Origin: Selaginella moellendorffii
Lineage: Eukaryota; Streptophyta; Lycopodiopsida; Selaginellales; Selaginellaceae
Direction of reading: 5' to 3'
NCBI RefSeq assembly: GCF_000143415.4
Contig: NW_003314272.1
Coordinates: 2,629,728-2,693,727, forward strand
Length of the DNA: 64,000 nt
Shown in pieces: positions 1-10,696 of the stretch (position 1 is its first letter; each line of letters opens with the position of its first letter). The notes beneath the pieces were generated by a model that saw only the letters and a program-made list of their open reading frames with translations, did not search any database and was not told where the DNA came from. The position numbers and the translations under genes are program-made.

Positions 1-372
1 CTTTATTGAGCATGAGCAAGGGGACATTGATCGCGTCGCAGGGCGAGTAACTGCTGCCAGTACTTTTTGGCTTAAAAAAATGGAGGGGAGTTTTTTATTC
101 AGTCATGCAAAGCTCAAGCAGGCAACGACTTTCGAGGTACTTCTTTTCTTTGCTTGCTTTGCTCTGCCTTTAGCTTCTTGTCGTCGTTGTTGTTAACTTA
201 CGTTGGTCGTGGATTCCTTGTAATGCTACAGCTGTTTTCCAGATTTATTGCTTGCACAGAAGTTTCTCCCTTTAATTTTCTGTTTCTAGTTCCTCGGTGC
301 CGATCATGCTTCTTGTTGAAATGCTTTTCCAATAGTCATTTGTGAAAACTCGGAAGATCCGAGTTTGAGACG
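1..372. other. 5' flank of the GULLO-like gene, no gene seen
   Basis: AT-rich upstream sequence with T-runs. The short open frames here lack recognisable domains. It probably holds the promoter and 5' UTR of the oxidase gene that starts at 373, but I can point to no specific box. Confidence 0.4.
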
Positions 373-2208
373 ATGAGCTGCAAGTTTTCTGTGCCAATGT
401 TGCCTCCTGCTGCTGCGTTGCTCCTTTGGGTCCTCGCGACTAATGTCGTGCTTGCAGCTCCACTTTCTCCAGTTCGCTGCGATGTTGCAACCGGGGCGTG
501 CATGGTTTTCAACGCATATGGAACTTGGCCGGACAGGAGCCTTTGCAAGGTAGGGGAAGTAGCGTTTCCTTCCACGGAGCAGGAGCTGGTTGATATAGTC
601 GCACACGGTGTGAAGAACAGGATGAAGATGAAGGTTGTGAGCAATTCAGCTCACAGCATTCCCAAGTTCGCGTGTCCTGGAGGGACTTCTGGCCTTGTCA
701 TCAGCACGGCAAAATACTCCAGCAGAATAGTGGTGAGCGCGAGCTCCATGACTGTCACGGCGGACAGTGGTGTAGAGCTCTCGAGGCTTTTGCAGGAGAT
801 TGGAAGCCACGGCCTGGCTCTTCCTTCGTCGCCTTATTGGAACGGGATTTCGCTTGGAGGGCTGTTAAGCACAGGGTCTCATGGAAGCTCCTTGTTCGGG
901 AAAGGAAGTGCCGTTCACGAGTATGTGAAAGCGATGACGATGGTCATTCCAGCGCCAGAGAAGGAAGGTTTTGCGAAAGTTGTCAAGATCACTGAGCAGG
1001 ACGAAGATTTTATGAATGCTGCCAAGGTCTCACTCGGAGTTCTGGGAGTGATATCGCAGGTGACTTTGGCACTGCAGCCGATATTCAAGAGATCGGTGAC
1101 GAAGTTTGAGGCCTCCGACGTGAATCTGGAGAAAGAGATTCTAGAGTTTGGGAAGAACCACGAGTTTGGAGACGTCTCTTGGATTCCATCGAAGTACAAA
1201 CTCATCTACAGAGCAGACGACCGTGTTCCTGCGAGTACCAGCGGAGACGGCGTGAATGATTTCATTGGATTTCAACCGACGCTAGCCACTATAGTTGAAG
1301 CTCAAAGAGCTCTCGGTACGTACTGTTTCTGTTTGATAAAACAATAGCGACTCAGTACTCTTTTTCTTACAGAGGAAGCTTTCGAGATATCAGGTGACTC
1401 TCCTGGGAAGTGTGCCACTGGATTGGTGCAAACTCAAGCTCTTTTCACTACTGGGGAAGGCTTCAAGAAAAGCTCAGGTGGAGTTTTCACAGGCTACCCG
1501 GTCGTTGGTTTCCACCACAAGATCCAATCCTCCGGTGCCTGCCAGGCTTCAACCTCTAGACAACTCGTCTGTCCCTGGGATCCCACCGTGAGAGGCCTGT
1601 TCTACCATCAGACCACCGTCTCCATCTCGGTGGACAAGATCCAGGACTTCATCACCGACGTCAAGAAACTCAGAGCTCTAAATCCCGCCGCCCTGTGTGG
1701 AGTGGACCTCTACAATGGCTTCCTCATGCGCTACGTCCGAGCCTCGTCCGCATACCTGGGAAAGCAATCCGACGCAGTCGATGTGGACATAACTTACTAC
1801 CGAGCTCGCAGCGGGAACACTCCCAGGCTGGACGAGGACGTGCTGGAAGAGGTGGAACAGATGGCCTTGTTCAAGTATGGAGGCCTCCCGCACTGGGGGA
1901 AGAACAGGAACATCGCGTTTGGGCCTCACACCGCTGCCAAGTATCCCAAGCTGCAAGAGTTCCTGGCGGTGAAGAGCAAGCTTGATCCGGATGGTTTCTT
2001 CTCGAGCGAGTGGTCCGACTTTGCGCTTGGAATCTCTGGTGGAAGTAGTAGTAATCTTCCACACTGTGCTCTAGAGGGAGTGTGTGTTTGCTCGCTCGAC
2101 TCTCACTGCGCTCCCGAGAACTATTACTTTTGCAGGCCGGGGAGAGTTTACACGGATGCTCGCGTCTGCCGGTTTGTACCCCCGGGTCTCAAGAATGGGA
2201 CCGCATAG
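373..2208 (+). CDS. L-gulono-1,4-lactone oxidase-like flavoprotein (plant GULLO family)
   Basis: Two exons, 373-1315 and 1373-2208, flank a 57-nt GT-AG intron. The splice joins a phase-1 codon and keeps the frame, giving about 592 residues, the usual length of plant GULLO proteins. Residues 1-28 form a hydrophobic signal peptide, so the protein is probably secreted or apoplastic. The FAD-binding (PCMH) domain spans roughly residues 60-240; the SAHSIPK segment and the GGLLSTGSHGSS segment are its typical flavin-binding stretches. The central and C-terminal part is an ALO-type domain. The last 50 residues carry the Cys-rich tail (ALEGVCVCSLDSHC ... FCRPG) characteristic of the plant family. Family members oxidise L-gulonolactone or related lactones towards ascorbate; substrate here is inferred. 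It converges with the PPR gene downstream, 82 bp away. The start is the first ATG that includes the signal peptide. Confidence 0.88.
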
Positions 2209-2290
2209 AGAATGTTCCTGGAGAATCTTTTCCCCGAATAATCAAGTACGTAAGAATATTCTTGCATTGAAATATATTTCTCGCGCCAAA

Positions 2291-4666
2291 CTAAACCCTA
2301 GAACAAAGGTTTGCGAGCAGCGCGTGCCCTCCGCCGCTCGCATCATCCAAGCTCGCCAGCGCCGCCACCGCATCGCCGCTACCCCCGCCGCCCCCAACCC
2401 TAGACGCGCCGGCAAGCAAGCTCCTCCACTCGAGCGCGTCCGGCGCGAAGGGCATATGGGCAAGCAGCTCCTCCGCGCACCACAGATGCCCCGATCTCGC
2501 GAAGAGATCCACCATACACGACCAATGCTGCTGGACAGGGGCGATCCCAAAATCCGCCGCCATGGACGCGAAGAGCGCGACGCCCAGGCCAACCCTACCC
2601 GCGTGGCTGGCGGCGGCGAGCGCCGAGACGAAGCTCGACGCATCGGGGCCGTCGGCCGCGGCGGCGCTGGCGGAGTAGAACACGTGGAGCGCATCGGCGG
2701 CGTGGCCGGTGGTGGCGAAGGCGGCCATCATCGCGTTGGCGGTCACGGTGTCGCGGTACGGCATCCTCTCGTACAGGTGGCGCGCTTGGGCCAGGTGGCC
2801 ATTCCCCGTGTAGGCGGAGAGGATGCCATTCCAGGAGATTAGGTCGCGGTGGGGCGTTTGATCGAAGGCGCGCTTGGCGTGGGCGAGATGCCCGGCCGCG
2901 GCAAATGCGGCCACCATCATCGCCCAGGAGATGGGGTTTCGATCGGGGATGCGATCGAAGATGTGCTTGGCGTGCTCGATCCGGCCCAGCCGCGCGTGGG
3001 CGAGCAGAATCGCGTTCCAGGGATTAGGGTCGGGGTCGCCGGGGGGAATCGCGCAGGGGAGATCGTCGATGGTGTCGTCCAGGCGCCCGGCGAGCGAGAA
3101 GGAGATGAGGTCCCGCTGGGGCATCGCTTCGAACAGGGATTTTGAGCCCAGCGCCGCGAGGATCGTGTTCCAGGAGACGATGTCGCGCTGGGGCATCGCA
3201 TCGAAGAATCGCTTTGCGTGGAGGAGATCGCCATGGCGGGCGTAGGCGAGGAGCATAGCATTGCAGCAGGCGAGATCGTGGACAGGGATTCGATCGAAGA
3301 GCTGCCTGGGCCGATCGAGGTCGCTGCCGTGCTGGGCGAGCGAGAAGAGGAGAAGTGTCCAGCTGATGAGGTCCCGGTGGGGCATTGCATCGAAGATGTG
3401 CCCCGCCTCCTCCAGCGGCGCCGCCAGGCTCTTGTTCTTCACTACCGCCGCCAGGAGCGTGTTCCAGCAGTAGAGATTGTGCTCCGGCATCGCCTCGTTC
3501 ACGATTCTCCTTGCCTCCCACGGATCTCCATACTGCGCGATCGCTCCCACCATTGCTGCGCACGACACCAGATCGATCTCGGGCATCTCATCGAAGACTT
3601 GCCTCGCGCGGTGGAGATCGCCTTCCTGACCATACGCCGCCAGCATCGAGGTCCAAGAGATCAAGCTCCTCTCCGGCATCCAGCGGAAAACCTTCTCGCA
3701 TTCCTCCACGCTCGCGATCCGTGCGAGCATTGCCAGCATGGAGTTCATTGACACCAGGTCGTGGGCTCCCATCGATTGAAAGATTCTCCTAGCAACGTCT
3801 GGATCCCCCTTCTGGGCATATGCGTTGAGCATCGCGTTGCATGAATGGAGCGTGTATAGAGGGATCTCGCCAAAGAATCTCAGCGCATCCTCTGGATTCA
3901 CCTCTCGTGTATAGCCGCACAGCATCGTGTTCCACGACACTAGATCTCGGTGTGGCAAGAGCTCATCGAAGATTCGTTTCGCATCTGGGATATGCCCATT
4001 TCGAGCATATACCAGGAGCATGGCGTTTAGAGACACAAGAGTGTGTTGTGGGATCTCTTCATACAAGGCTCTAGCATCGCTCACGCTTCCATCTTGGGAA
4101 TATGCTTCTAGCATTGCGGTTGACGATACCAAGTCTTTGAAGGGCATCTTATAAAAGACTGACTTGGCGTCGACAAGATACCCGCATTGGGCATATGCTT
4201 TGAGCATTGCTGTGCATGAAACGATATCCTTTTGGGGCATTTGATCGAAAAGAGCCTTTGCTCTGTCTATATGCCCGAGCTGGGCATAGCAGTGGAGCAT
4301 GGAGGTCCACGAGATCAAAGTTCTCTGTGGCATGGCGTGGAAGATCTCTTCGGCCGCCTGGAGATTGATGTTCCCCCTGCGAATGTAGGCTGCGAGCATG
4401 AAATCCCAGGTGTGTGCGTTCTTGAGGGCCATGCCATCGAAGAGCTCTCGAGCTCCCTCGGCGCTCCCGCATCTCGCGAGCGTTTCAATGAGCCGGTTTG
4501 AGACGAGGAGATCGTTGCAGAGATTTAGATGCTGGCATTTGAGCTGGAGTCTTTTGGCGTCCGAGAGACTGCGGCAGGATTTGAGGAGCTGGAGGAGCTC
4601 GCTGCGCTCCATCAACTTTGACGCCTGCCATGAATGATCTTCATGGGATTTTGCAATGCAAGCCAT
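2291..4666 (-). CDS. Pentatricopeptide repeat (PPR) protein, PLS/E-like, 791 aa
   Basis: A single intronless frame of about 20 tandem PPR units of 31-36 residues with recurring signatures such as ARxIFDxMP and DLVSWNxMLxAYA. After residue ~660 comes an E-like tail (FVSALAAASHAGRVG, HWSCMVDLFARSGHL, ALEWRSLLAGASR) that stops after HALLANLCSRV, so the E domain is short and no DYW deaminase domain follows. Such proteins bind organelle RNA and usually act in RNA editing or processing. No clear transit peptide is visible in the first residues. The ATG at 4666 overlaps the divergent PPR gene; the Met at residue 19 (4612) would avoid this and precedes the SELLQLLKSCRSL helix, so it is a plausible true start. 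The 3' third is very GC-rich and its repeats are less regular around residues 500-540, where a unit appears shortened. Confidence 0.85.
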   Translation of the reverse strand: MACIAKSHEDHSWQASKLMERSELLQLLKSCRSLSDAKRLQLKCQHLNLCNDLLVSNRLIETLARCGSAEGARELFDGMALKNAHTWDFMLAAYIRRGNINLQAAEEIFHAMPQRTLISWTSMLHCYAQLGHIDRAKALFDQMPQKDIVSCTAMLKAYAQCGYLVDAKSVFYKMPFKDLVSSTAMLEAYSQDGSVSDARALYEEIPQHTLVSLNAMLLVYARNGHIPDAKRIFDELLPHRDLVSWNTMLCGYTREVNPEDALRFFGEIPLYTLHSCNAMLNAYAQKGDPDVARRIFQSMGAHDLVSMNSMLAMLARIASVEECEKVFRWMPERSLISWTSMLAAYGQEGDLHRARQVFDEMPEIDLVSCAAMVGAIAQYGDPWEARRIVNEAMPEHNLYCWNTLLAAVVKNKSLAAPLEEAGHIFDAMPHRDLISWTLLLFSLAQHGSDLDRPRQLFDRIPVHDLACCNAMLLAYARHGDLLHAKRFFDAMPQRDIVSWNTILAALGSKSLFEAMPQRDLISFSLAGRLDDTIDDLPCAIPPGDPDPNPWNAILLAHARLGRIEHAKHIFDRIPDRNPISWAMMVAAFAAAGHLAHAKRAFDQTPHRDLISWNGILSAYTGNGHLAQARHLYERMPYRDTVTANAMMAAFATTGHAADALHVFYSASAAAADGPDASSFVSALAAASHAGRVGLGVALFASMAADFGIAPVQQHWSCMVDLFARSGHLWCAEELLAHMPFAPDALEWRSLLAGASRVGGGGGSGDAVAALASLDDASGGGHALLANLCSRV

Positions 4667-6998
4667 AAAGGCATGCAGGACACTTGAGGAAGTCCGACAA
4701 GTTCATCGTCAACTTCATAGCGATGAACACAGCGTTTATGTTGCGAACTTGCTGATCAAGATGTACGGCCGGTATGGGAGCACCCAACTTGCTCGCGAGG
4801 TCTTCGACTCGATTCCTGACAAGGATGGCTTCTCCTGGAACCTCATGCTTGTGGCTTATGCCCAAAACCGGCAGCTTGACAAAGCGAGGAAAATCTTCTG
4901 TGAGATGCCAAGCCGGGATCAATTTTCCTGGACCACCATGCTGGTTGCTTACTCCAAGGACGAGAATATTGTAGAGGCACGAAGAATCTTTGAAAGCATG
5001 CCAAGCAAGGACGTGGTATCGTGGAATGCCATGTTGGTGGCTTATACCCAAGCTCGGCATCTTGACATGGCACAGGCCTTGTTTGACGCAATGCCTGAGT
5101 GGGATGCAACAACTTGGAACACCATGCTGACTGGATATTCCCTGCAAGGGAATCTGGTCAGAGCGGAGACAATATTCCAAGAGATGCCGGAGAAGGTCCT
5201 GGTATCGTGGACTGCTATGCTGACTGCATATGCCCAACACGGGCAGATTGGAAAATCAAAGGCATTGTTTGAAGAAATGCCTGCACGAAATCTTGTGACA
5301 TGTAATGCCATGCTTGCATCGCTTTCAGAGGTGGTGGAAGCCAAGAAGCTTTTCGATAGCATGCAGGAGAGAGATCTTATGACATGGAACACATTACTTT
5401 CGGCATATGCCATGTCTGGGCATCTAGTTGATGCTCTAGAAATTTTTGATGCTATGCCTGGTCATAGCGTTGTTTCATATAATGCTTTAGTGAGTGCCTA
5501 CGCAGAAAACAACCGCACGAAAGAAGCATATTCGATGTTCAGTACGATGCCCGCTTGGGACATGCTAACTTGGACGGCGATCCTCGTCGCAAATGCACAG
5601 AAAGGGGAAGTGGCAATAGCCGAGTGGCTGTTCACCTTTGCGCCATCAAGAGATCTCGTGATATGGAATGCCCTTCTAGCAGTATACTGCCAGCGTGGGC
5701 TGCTAGAAAAGGCGAAATCCAGTTTCGACAAGATGCCACAGCAAGACATCTACTCATGGAACTCTATGATCTCGGCATATGCCCAGAATGGACAAATGTT
5801 CGAAGCAATGCTTCTTTTCAAATCGATTCCAAGAGCCAATGTGGTAACCTCAAACACAATTCTCTCCATTCACGCACAAATCGGGAGCGTTGAAGAATCG
5901 AAGGCCGTGTTTGAGGCAATGCCGGAGTGGAATCTTGTGTCTCTAAACTCGATGATGTCCGGTTACGCCAGGAATGGCTCTTGGATCACCGAGGCCAAGG
6001 GACTGTTCGACTCAATGCAAGAGCACAGCCTCGTTACCTGGAACTCGATGCTAATGGTCTATGCCGTGAATGGTCTGGCCAGCGAAGCCAAGTTTCTGTT
6101 TGAGAAAATGATGCCGGACAGAGACATGATTTCCTGGACCTCGATGCTCACTGCGTTTTCCAACAGCGGTAAGATCGATCACGCCTTATGGTTTTTCGAA
6201 AACATGCCCAGGAGAGATCTTGTCGCGTGGAACGCAATGGTAGCGACCTATGCCCAACACGGTCATATCGACCAGGCCAAGAGCTTGTTCTTCGCAATGC
6301 CTGAGCACGACACGGAGTCCTGGGCGGCGCTTCTAACCGGGCTCGCGCAGCACGGCATCCTCGAGGAAGCCCAGAAGCTCTTCCACGACATGCCCGCTCG
6401 AACGCCTGGCTCATGGACGGCGCTCCTCGTTGCAAATGCCCGTGCCAATGACGAAAACGGTGGCTCTTGCCCAGAGAGAACCAAAGCGTTCTTCGATTGC
6501 ATGCCTGACTGGAGCTTGGTGTCGTGGACGGCCATGCTTGGGATGTATGCTCTCAAGGGAGACATGGAGCTGATGGCGGAGATGTTTGGGGCTCTAAACC
6601 TGCAAGGCGCGATCGCCCACGGGACCTCCGACAGCGTCGCCTTTGTGAGCCTCCTGGTGGGATTCAGCCATCGTGGGGACGTGTACCGGAGCTGGAAGTG
6701 CTTCCGCTCGATGGTGTCCGACTTTGGATTGAGCCCCGGGAAGCAGCACTTTAGTTGCATGGTGGATGCACTGGGACGAGCTGGGTATCTGTGGGAGGCG
6801 CAAGAGCTCATAGCTTGCATGCCCGTGTTGCCGGATCCCCAGGACTGGACGAGCTTGCTGGCCGCTTGCAAGACTCATGGCGACTGCGAGGTTGGGACCT
6901 GGGCCGCCGAGGAAGCGCTCAAGGCAGAGTCTGGAAGCCATGGTGCTTCCTACGTGCTGCTCGCAAACTTGTTTAAGAGATCCATCAACAGACAGTGA
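4656..6998 (+). CDS. Pentatricopeptide repeat (PPR) protein, PLS/E-like, 780 aa
   Basis: An intronless frame starting at the only in-frame ATG after a stop at 4635. It opens with an IKACRTLEEVRQVHRQLH helix typical of plant PPR N-termini and continues with about 20 PPR units (for example ARKIFCEMPSRDQFSWTTML). A segment around FVSLLVGFSHRGDVYRSWKC and HFSCMVDALGRAGYLWEAQE leads into an incomplete E domain (DWTSLLAACKTHGD ... YVLLANLF) that stops at 6998. There is no DYW domain. The missing organelle-targeting extension suggests either an unseen upstream exon or an N-terminus that targets poorly. The expected role is organelle RNA binding. It shares its start region head to head with the minus-strand PPR gene, so the two 5' UTRs must run into each other's coding sequence. 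Confidence 0.85.
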   Translation: MQAIKACRTLEEVRQVHRQLHSDEHSVYVANLLIKMYGRYGSTQLAREVFDSIPDKDGFSWNLMLVAYAQNRQLDKARKIFCEMPSRDQFSWTTMLVAYSKDENIVEARRIFESMPSKDVVSWNAMLVAYTQARHLDMAQALFDAMPEWDATTWNTMLTGYSLQGNLVRAETIFQEMPEKVLVSWTAMLTAYAQHGQIGKSKALFEEMPARNLVTCNAMLASLSEVVEAKKLFDSMQERDLMTWNTLLSAYAMSGHLVDALEIFDAMPGHSVVSYNALVSAYAENNRTKEAYSMFSTMPAWDMLTWTAILVANAQKGEVAIAEWLFTFAPSRDLVIWNALLAVYCQRGLLEKAKSSFDKMPQQDIYSWNSMISAYAQNGQMFEAMLLFKSIPRANVVTSNTILSIHAQIGSVEESKAVFEAMPEWNLVSLNSMMSGYARNGSWITEAKGLFDSMQEHSLVTWNSMLMVYAVNGLASEAKFLFEKMMPDRDMISWTSMLTAFSNSGKIDHALWFFENMPRRDLVAWNAMVATYAQHGHIDQAKSLFFAMPEHDTESWAALLTGLAQHGILEEAQKLFHDMPARTPGSWTALLVANARANDENGGSCPERTKAFFDCMPDWSLVSWTAMLGMYALKGDMELMAEMFGALNLQGAIAHGTSDSVAFVSLLVGFSHRGDVYRSWKCFRSMVSDFGLSPGKQHFSCMVDALGRAGYLWEAQELIACMPVLPDPQDWTSLLAACKTHGDCEVGTWAAEEALKAESGSHGASYVLLANLFKRSINRQ

Positions 6999-7021
6999 TA
7001 GAATGATTTCATTCCAAGATC

Positions 7022-7600
7022 TTATAGTTCCTGGAGATCCTTGTCAAGGATGTACTCCCACACTGTCCACCGCCTCGGCTCGAGACATCGTCGTTCTATC
7101 AGTGCCGAGGAAGGATTGGAAAGCCTCGGAGATTGGATCTGGAGTGAGGAAATTGGAAAGCCTTGGACGATCATCAGATCGATCGAGTTTCTTCTTCTTG
7201 GGCATGTCAATGTCCTCGTAGCCTACAAGCAAGCACACGCTAAGATCGAAGAAACAAAACAATCAAGAGAAACTCACCTCTTCTAGCGGTAGCAAGTGAT
7301 CTTGGAGAACTTTGTTAATGGTAAACATGTTGATCGAATCCACCTTGAAAACGTCGAAGATCTTGTTTCCGGTGCAGAGGATCATCTTCGATCTTGGAGA
7401 TTGTTGTCTCGGATGTAGCGCCACAAGCATTGCACAGCCTAATCCTCGAAAAGAAGAACAAGGAAAAGAATTTCTAGCTTAACATTCAACTAGAGCTTAC
7501 TTCGTGTCTCCTGAGAATGTGATGCCCAGTGACCGCTCGAAGCTCCGGAGAGAGGCGAAAGGCCTTCAGGAAGCTATTGTTTCCAGGCGCCCCAGCTCTA
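7022..7600 (-). pseudogene. Two-domain SWIB/MDM2 protein pseudogene
   Basis: Read on the minus strand, exon A (about 7600-7501) gives FLKAFRLSPELRAVTGH. It joins cleanly to exon B (7438-7282) with AVQCLWRYIRDNNLQD and, after a frameshift, KMILCTGNKIFDVFKV and INKVLQDHLLPLEE; together these make one SWIB domain. Exon C begins a second SWIB domain (a KKKK-rich linker, then LSNFLTPDPISEAFQSFLG and SRAEAVDSV). It shifts frame before WEYILDKDLQEL and then hits a stop. At least two frameshifts and loss of the second half of domain 2 make it a pseudogene. Intact plant relatives carry tandem SWIB domains and act in chromatin or transcription. Domain identity rests on motif order; the upstream N-terminal region was not identified. 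Confidence 0.65.
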
Positions 7601-7699
7601 TCCGTCCCAGCAAGAGATCAATCGCAGATTCAGTGATCCGCCTACATATTGACCTGTCGCCAAAGGCACAGATATCACCCTTGACGAGCTACACAATCT

Positions 7700-10690
7700 T
7701 GGCAGGGCAGGGTTTGTGTTACAAGTTTTGAACGGACGACAACCTCAGGAGGATCTCAATCTCGATAACAAAGGAAGTCTTTACAAGGTAACAATTGGAA
7801 TAGAACTTATATGTGTGAGTGGATTGGCAAACATCCCATCTACTTGTACTCAATTGATACAAAATGGACACCACATACATCAAGATTGTGCTGGTAATAT
7901 TGTCAAACAAACAAGCACAAGACATCATCAATCTGCAAAATGAATGATATTTAGTGTTCAAAAGTTGAGTCAAAATCTTTATATAAACCTCAAACCAGAG
8001 TAACCAAAGTAGTATTTTAATATACACTTGATCAAACCAATGTATTTTTCCTCCAAATATAATTTATAGCTGATTCATAGGAGTAGTGCCTCTGATATAT
8101 CTTTGTTGCGTGCATTATATAAACTTGTTTTTTTTTTATATCCCTACCCAACTAACCAGCTGACATATTTCATCTTTGAAAAATTATTGTTCACTAAACC
8201 TTGAAGACAAGATTACCCTATCTAACCATTCTTGCATGCAATCCACAATAAAAGGTATTTTTTGTCATCTTTGATCATTTCATGCCACCATTCTTTTGAA
8301 GCATGTCTTCACTTCTTTCTCTAATTTGGATTGTTGTTGTTCTTATCATCTAAATTATACTTGGCAGATAATGTTAAATCTTGGTGAAGAATAACAAAGG
8401 CCAACAAAGGACCAGTGGCCATTTAGCACAATAAACATTATTAGTCATAGGTTTGAGTAAGAGGACAAAATGTTATTTATTTCTACTTATACCAACTTTT
8501 AATCATAACTCTATAGAAAGCATGGTGGATGTGATCATTAAGAGAGAATGAAATGCTTATCTTGAGAACTCATCACAGATCGAGGAACACATTTTATTAA
8601 TGAAACCATCAAAATTTTGACTTGAGAATTCATGATTAAGCACAAGGCTTCAACATTATATTACTCTCAAAGCAATAGTCAAATAGAGTTCACAAATAAG
8701 ACAACCAAGAACATCCTTAAGAAAATCTTAAAAACAAATTAAAAAGATTGGGATGATTGCATCCATGATCCTTTATGGGCATATTGAATTACATACAAGA
8801 TTTCAACAAATTTGACACCATTCAAACTTATTTATTGATTAAAAGCCTTAACACCACTTAAGTACAATATTCCTTCACTGTAAATGGCAGTACATTATGA
8901 GATCAACCAAGAAGAATCAATCAAAAGAAGACTAACAACAGTAAAAACACTTGACAAAGAAATACTACAAACAATTTAAACACTTAAAGCTATTTAAGCT
9001 CAAAGAAAAGCTAATGACAGAAAGAGAAGACTAAAGAAAAGTGAAGAATTCAAGATCAATGATCAAATACTTTAATTTCGAGGAAATATTGAGAAAATTG
9101 ACTTCAAAGTGAAGTCAAGATGAGAAGGACCATTCTTCATCCAAGAATTGAAAAACTTCGAGAATGGCAACAATCGCAACACTGGATGGCAAACATTTCT
9201 AAACCATCAACCTCAACAAGCTCAAGAAATACTAATTGTACAACTCAAATGTCATTAACAACAACTTTGAAAGGAATGAAGATTTCAACTTTGAAGTTCA
9301 TGAATGAAACATCAAGAGCATGAAGATCAAAAAATCAAAACTATGAAAACTTAAACTCAAGAATTCAACACATTCAAGGTTTACAAAGTTTAAGCTCAAG
9401 AACTCAACACAATCAAGAAACATAAAACTTAAGTTCAAAAATTAAACAAAAAAAGATTTTAAAAAATCAAGCTCAAGAAAGTAACATGAAGAAAAACAAT
9501 AATTTAAAAAACTTCAACCAAAAACAAGACTTAGAGATCAATAAATCTCTCAAGACTTATCAACAAACATGCCAAAGACCAACATGAAGGATTTGAACTC
9601 AATGCTCTAATCTCCAAGCACTGAGATCAAGCAATGGGGAAGCAACGTAAAATTACAATATACCCTCTCACAAAGGAGCTCATCTTCAAACCAACAATGG
9701 TGAGTCCAAAGAGCATAAATCTTCTCTTCACCTATAATCCAACATGGAAGAGGACAAGGGCACTTGATGATTGGCTACTTGAGGTCAGACTCTACAAGTT
9801 CTTTTGCATCATGGAAAAAGAGTACAAGATTGACATCATGAAGAAAATGCTCCTAGCTTTTCAAGAAGAAATGGTGTGTGCCCAAGAACACAAATATATC
9901 TTTACCAAGGACTACATTACATGGGTATTCAAGCTTTCAATTGGCAAAAAGTAAGGCACAAATAAAAAGGATGCCGCCAAGATGTATCAAGATCTTCAAG
10001 AATTACAATTTCGGAAGCTCACTTCAAATGAATAATATCACTGACTAAGTGAAGCCAAGGCTCAAGTTCTCATCTCAACTCTTGAAATGCACAAGTTGAG
10101 TAGCTCCATCAACAACTCAATAAGTTCAAGGTTAAACTTGTAGGAAATCCAGCATTAACAAAGCTAATTGACACAATGGAGCAATAGAAGCCTCGATATA
10201 AAGTTCCATTTAGTCATGGGAGAGTAAAACACAATAAATTAACCATGCATTTAAGCATTTTCTTAATAGTTAGGATTATAACCTTGACACTCAAAATTAC
10301 CATTTTGATAGTCAAGACTCAGGAAGAAGTCCATGTAAGAGTAGTTAAGGGGGAAAGTTAACACTCAACCTCTATCCCTATCTCTATTATACTCCAACTT
10401 ATTACCAATGCACATCCATTTACTCAAGATTTAGAATATTTTAGTGATGTCAAGTTTATCTTTACTCATAACCACTTGCATGAACCTTTTTTGGGGCACA
10501 AATTAGTTTCTAATTAATTAATGTGTTTGTTAGCATATTCCAAGGTGAGAAATATAATGCCAACACAAGATCAATGACATCAAAAGCCCTCTTGTTTTCT
10601 GTAACCACAACAACAAACTATCATAACTAGTTTTTTACCAAATTCTCTCTCACAAATTCCACCAAAAGGTCTTCTAATTTTCAACATAGC
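7700..10690. other. A-rich intergenic DNA with probable retroelement debris
   Basis: No supported gene. From about 8,880 to 10,350 the plus strand is strongly A-rich, with recurring AAGCTCAAGAA and AACTCAAGAA words, as in the leader of a decayed retroelement. A purine tract (TTAAGGGGGAAAG) near 10,347 resembles a polypurine tract. The rest is degraded AT-rich sequence. Confidence 0.45.
9634..9954 (+). pseudogene. Possible retrotransposon gag remnant
   Basis: An open frame of 106 residues includes RALDDWLLEVRLYKFF followed by a basic, helical stretch. The DDW-x-x-x-V-x-x-Y pattern and spacing are like the start of retrotransposon gag domains. It lies within A-rich debris, no protease or polymerase follows, and no zinc knuckle is visible. 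It could equally be a chance frame in low-complexity DNA. Confidence 0.3.
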
Positions 10691-10696
10691 GTTCCT

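Noticed and set aside
6999..7250. Extension of the plus-strand PPR gene into a DYW domain by an extra exon
   Set aside because: No E+/DYW motifs follow in any plus-strand frame, and the sequence encodes SWIB motifs on the opposite strand.
7504..7731. 75-codon plus-strand frame as a gene
   Set aside because: Much of it is antisense to the SWIB exon FRLSPELRAVTGH, which is supported by splice sites and domain match.
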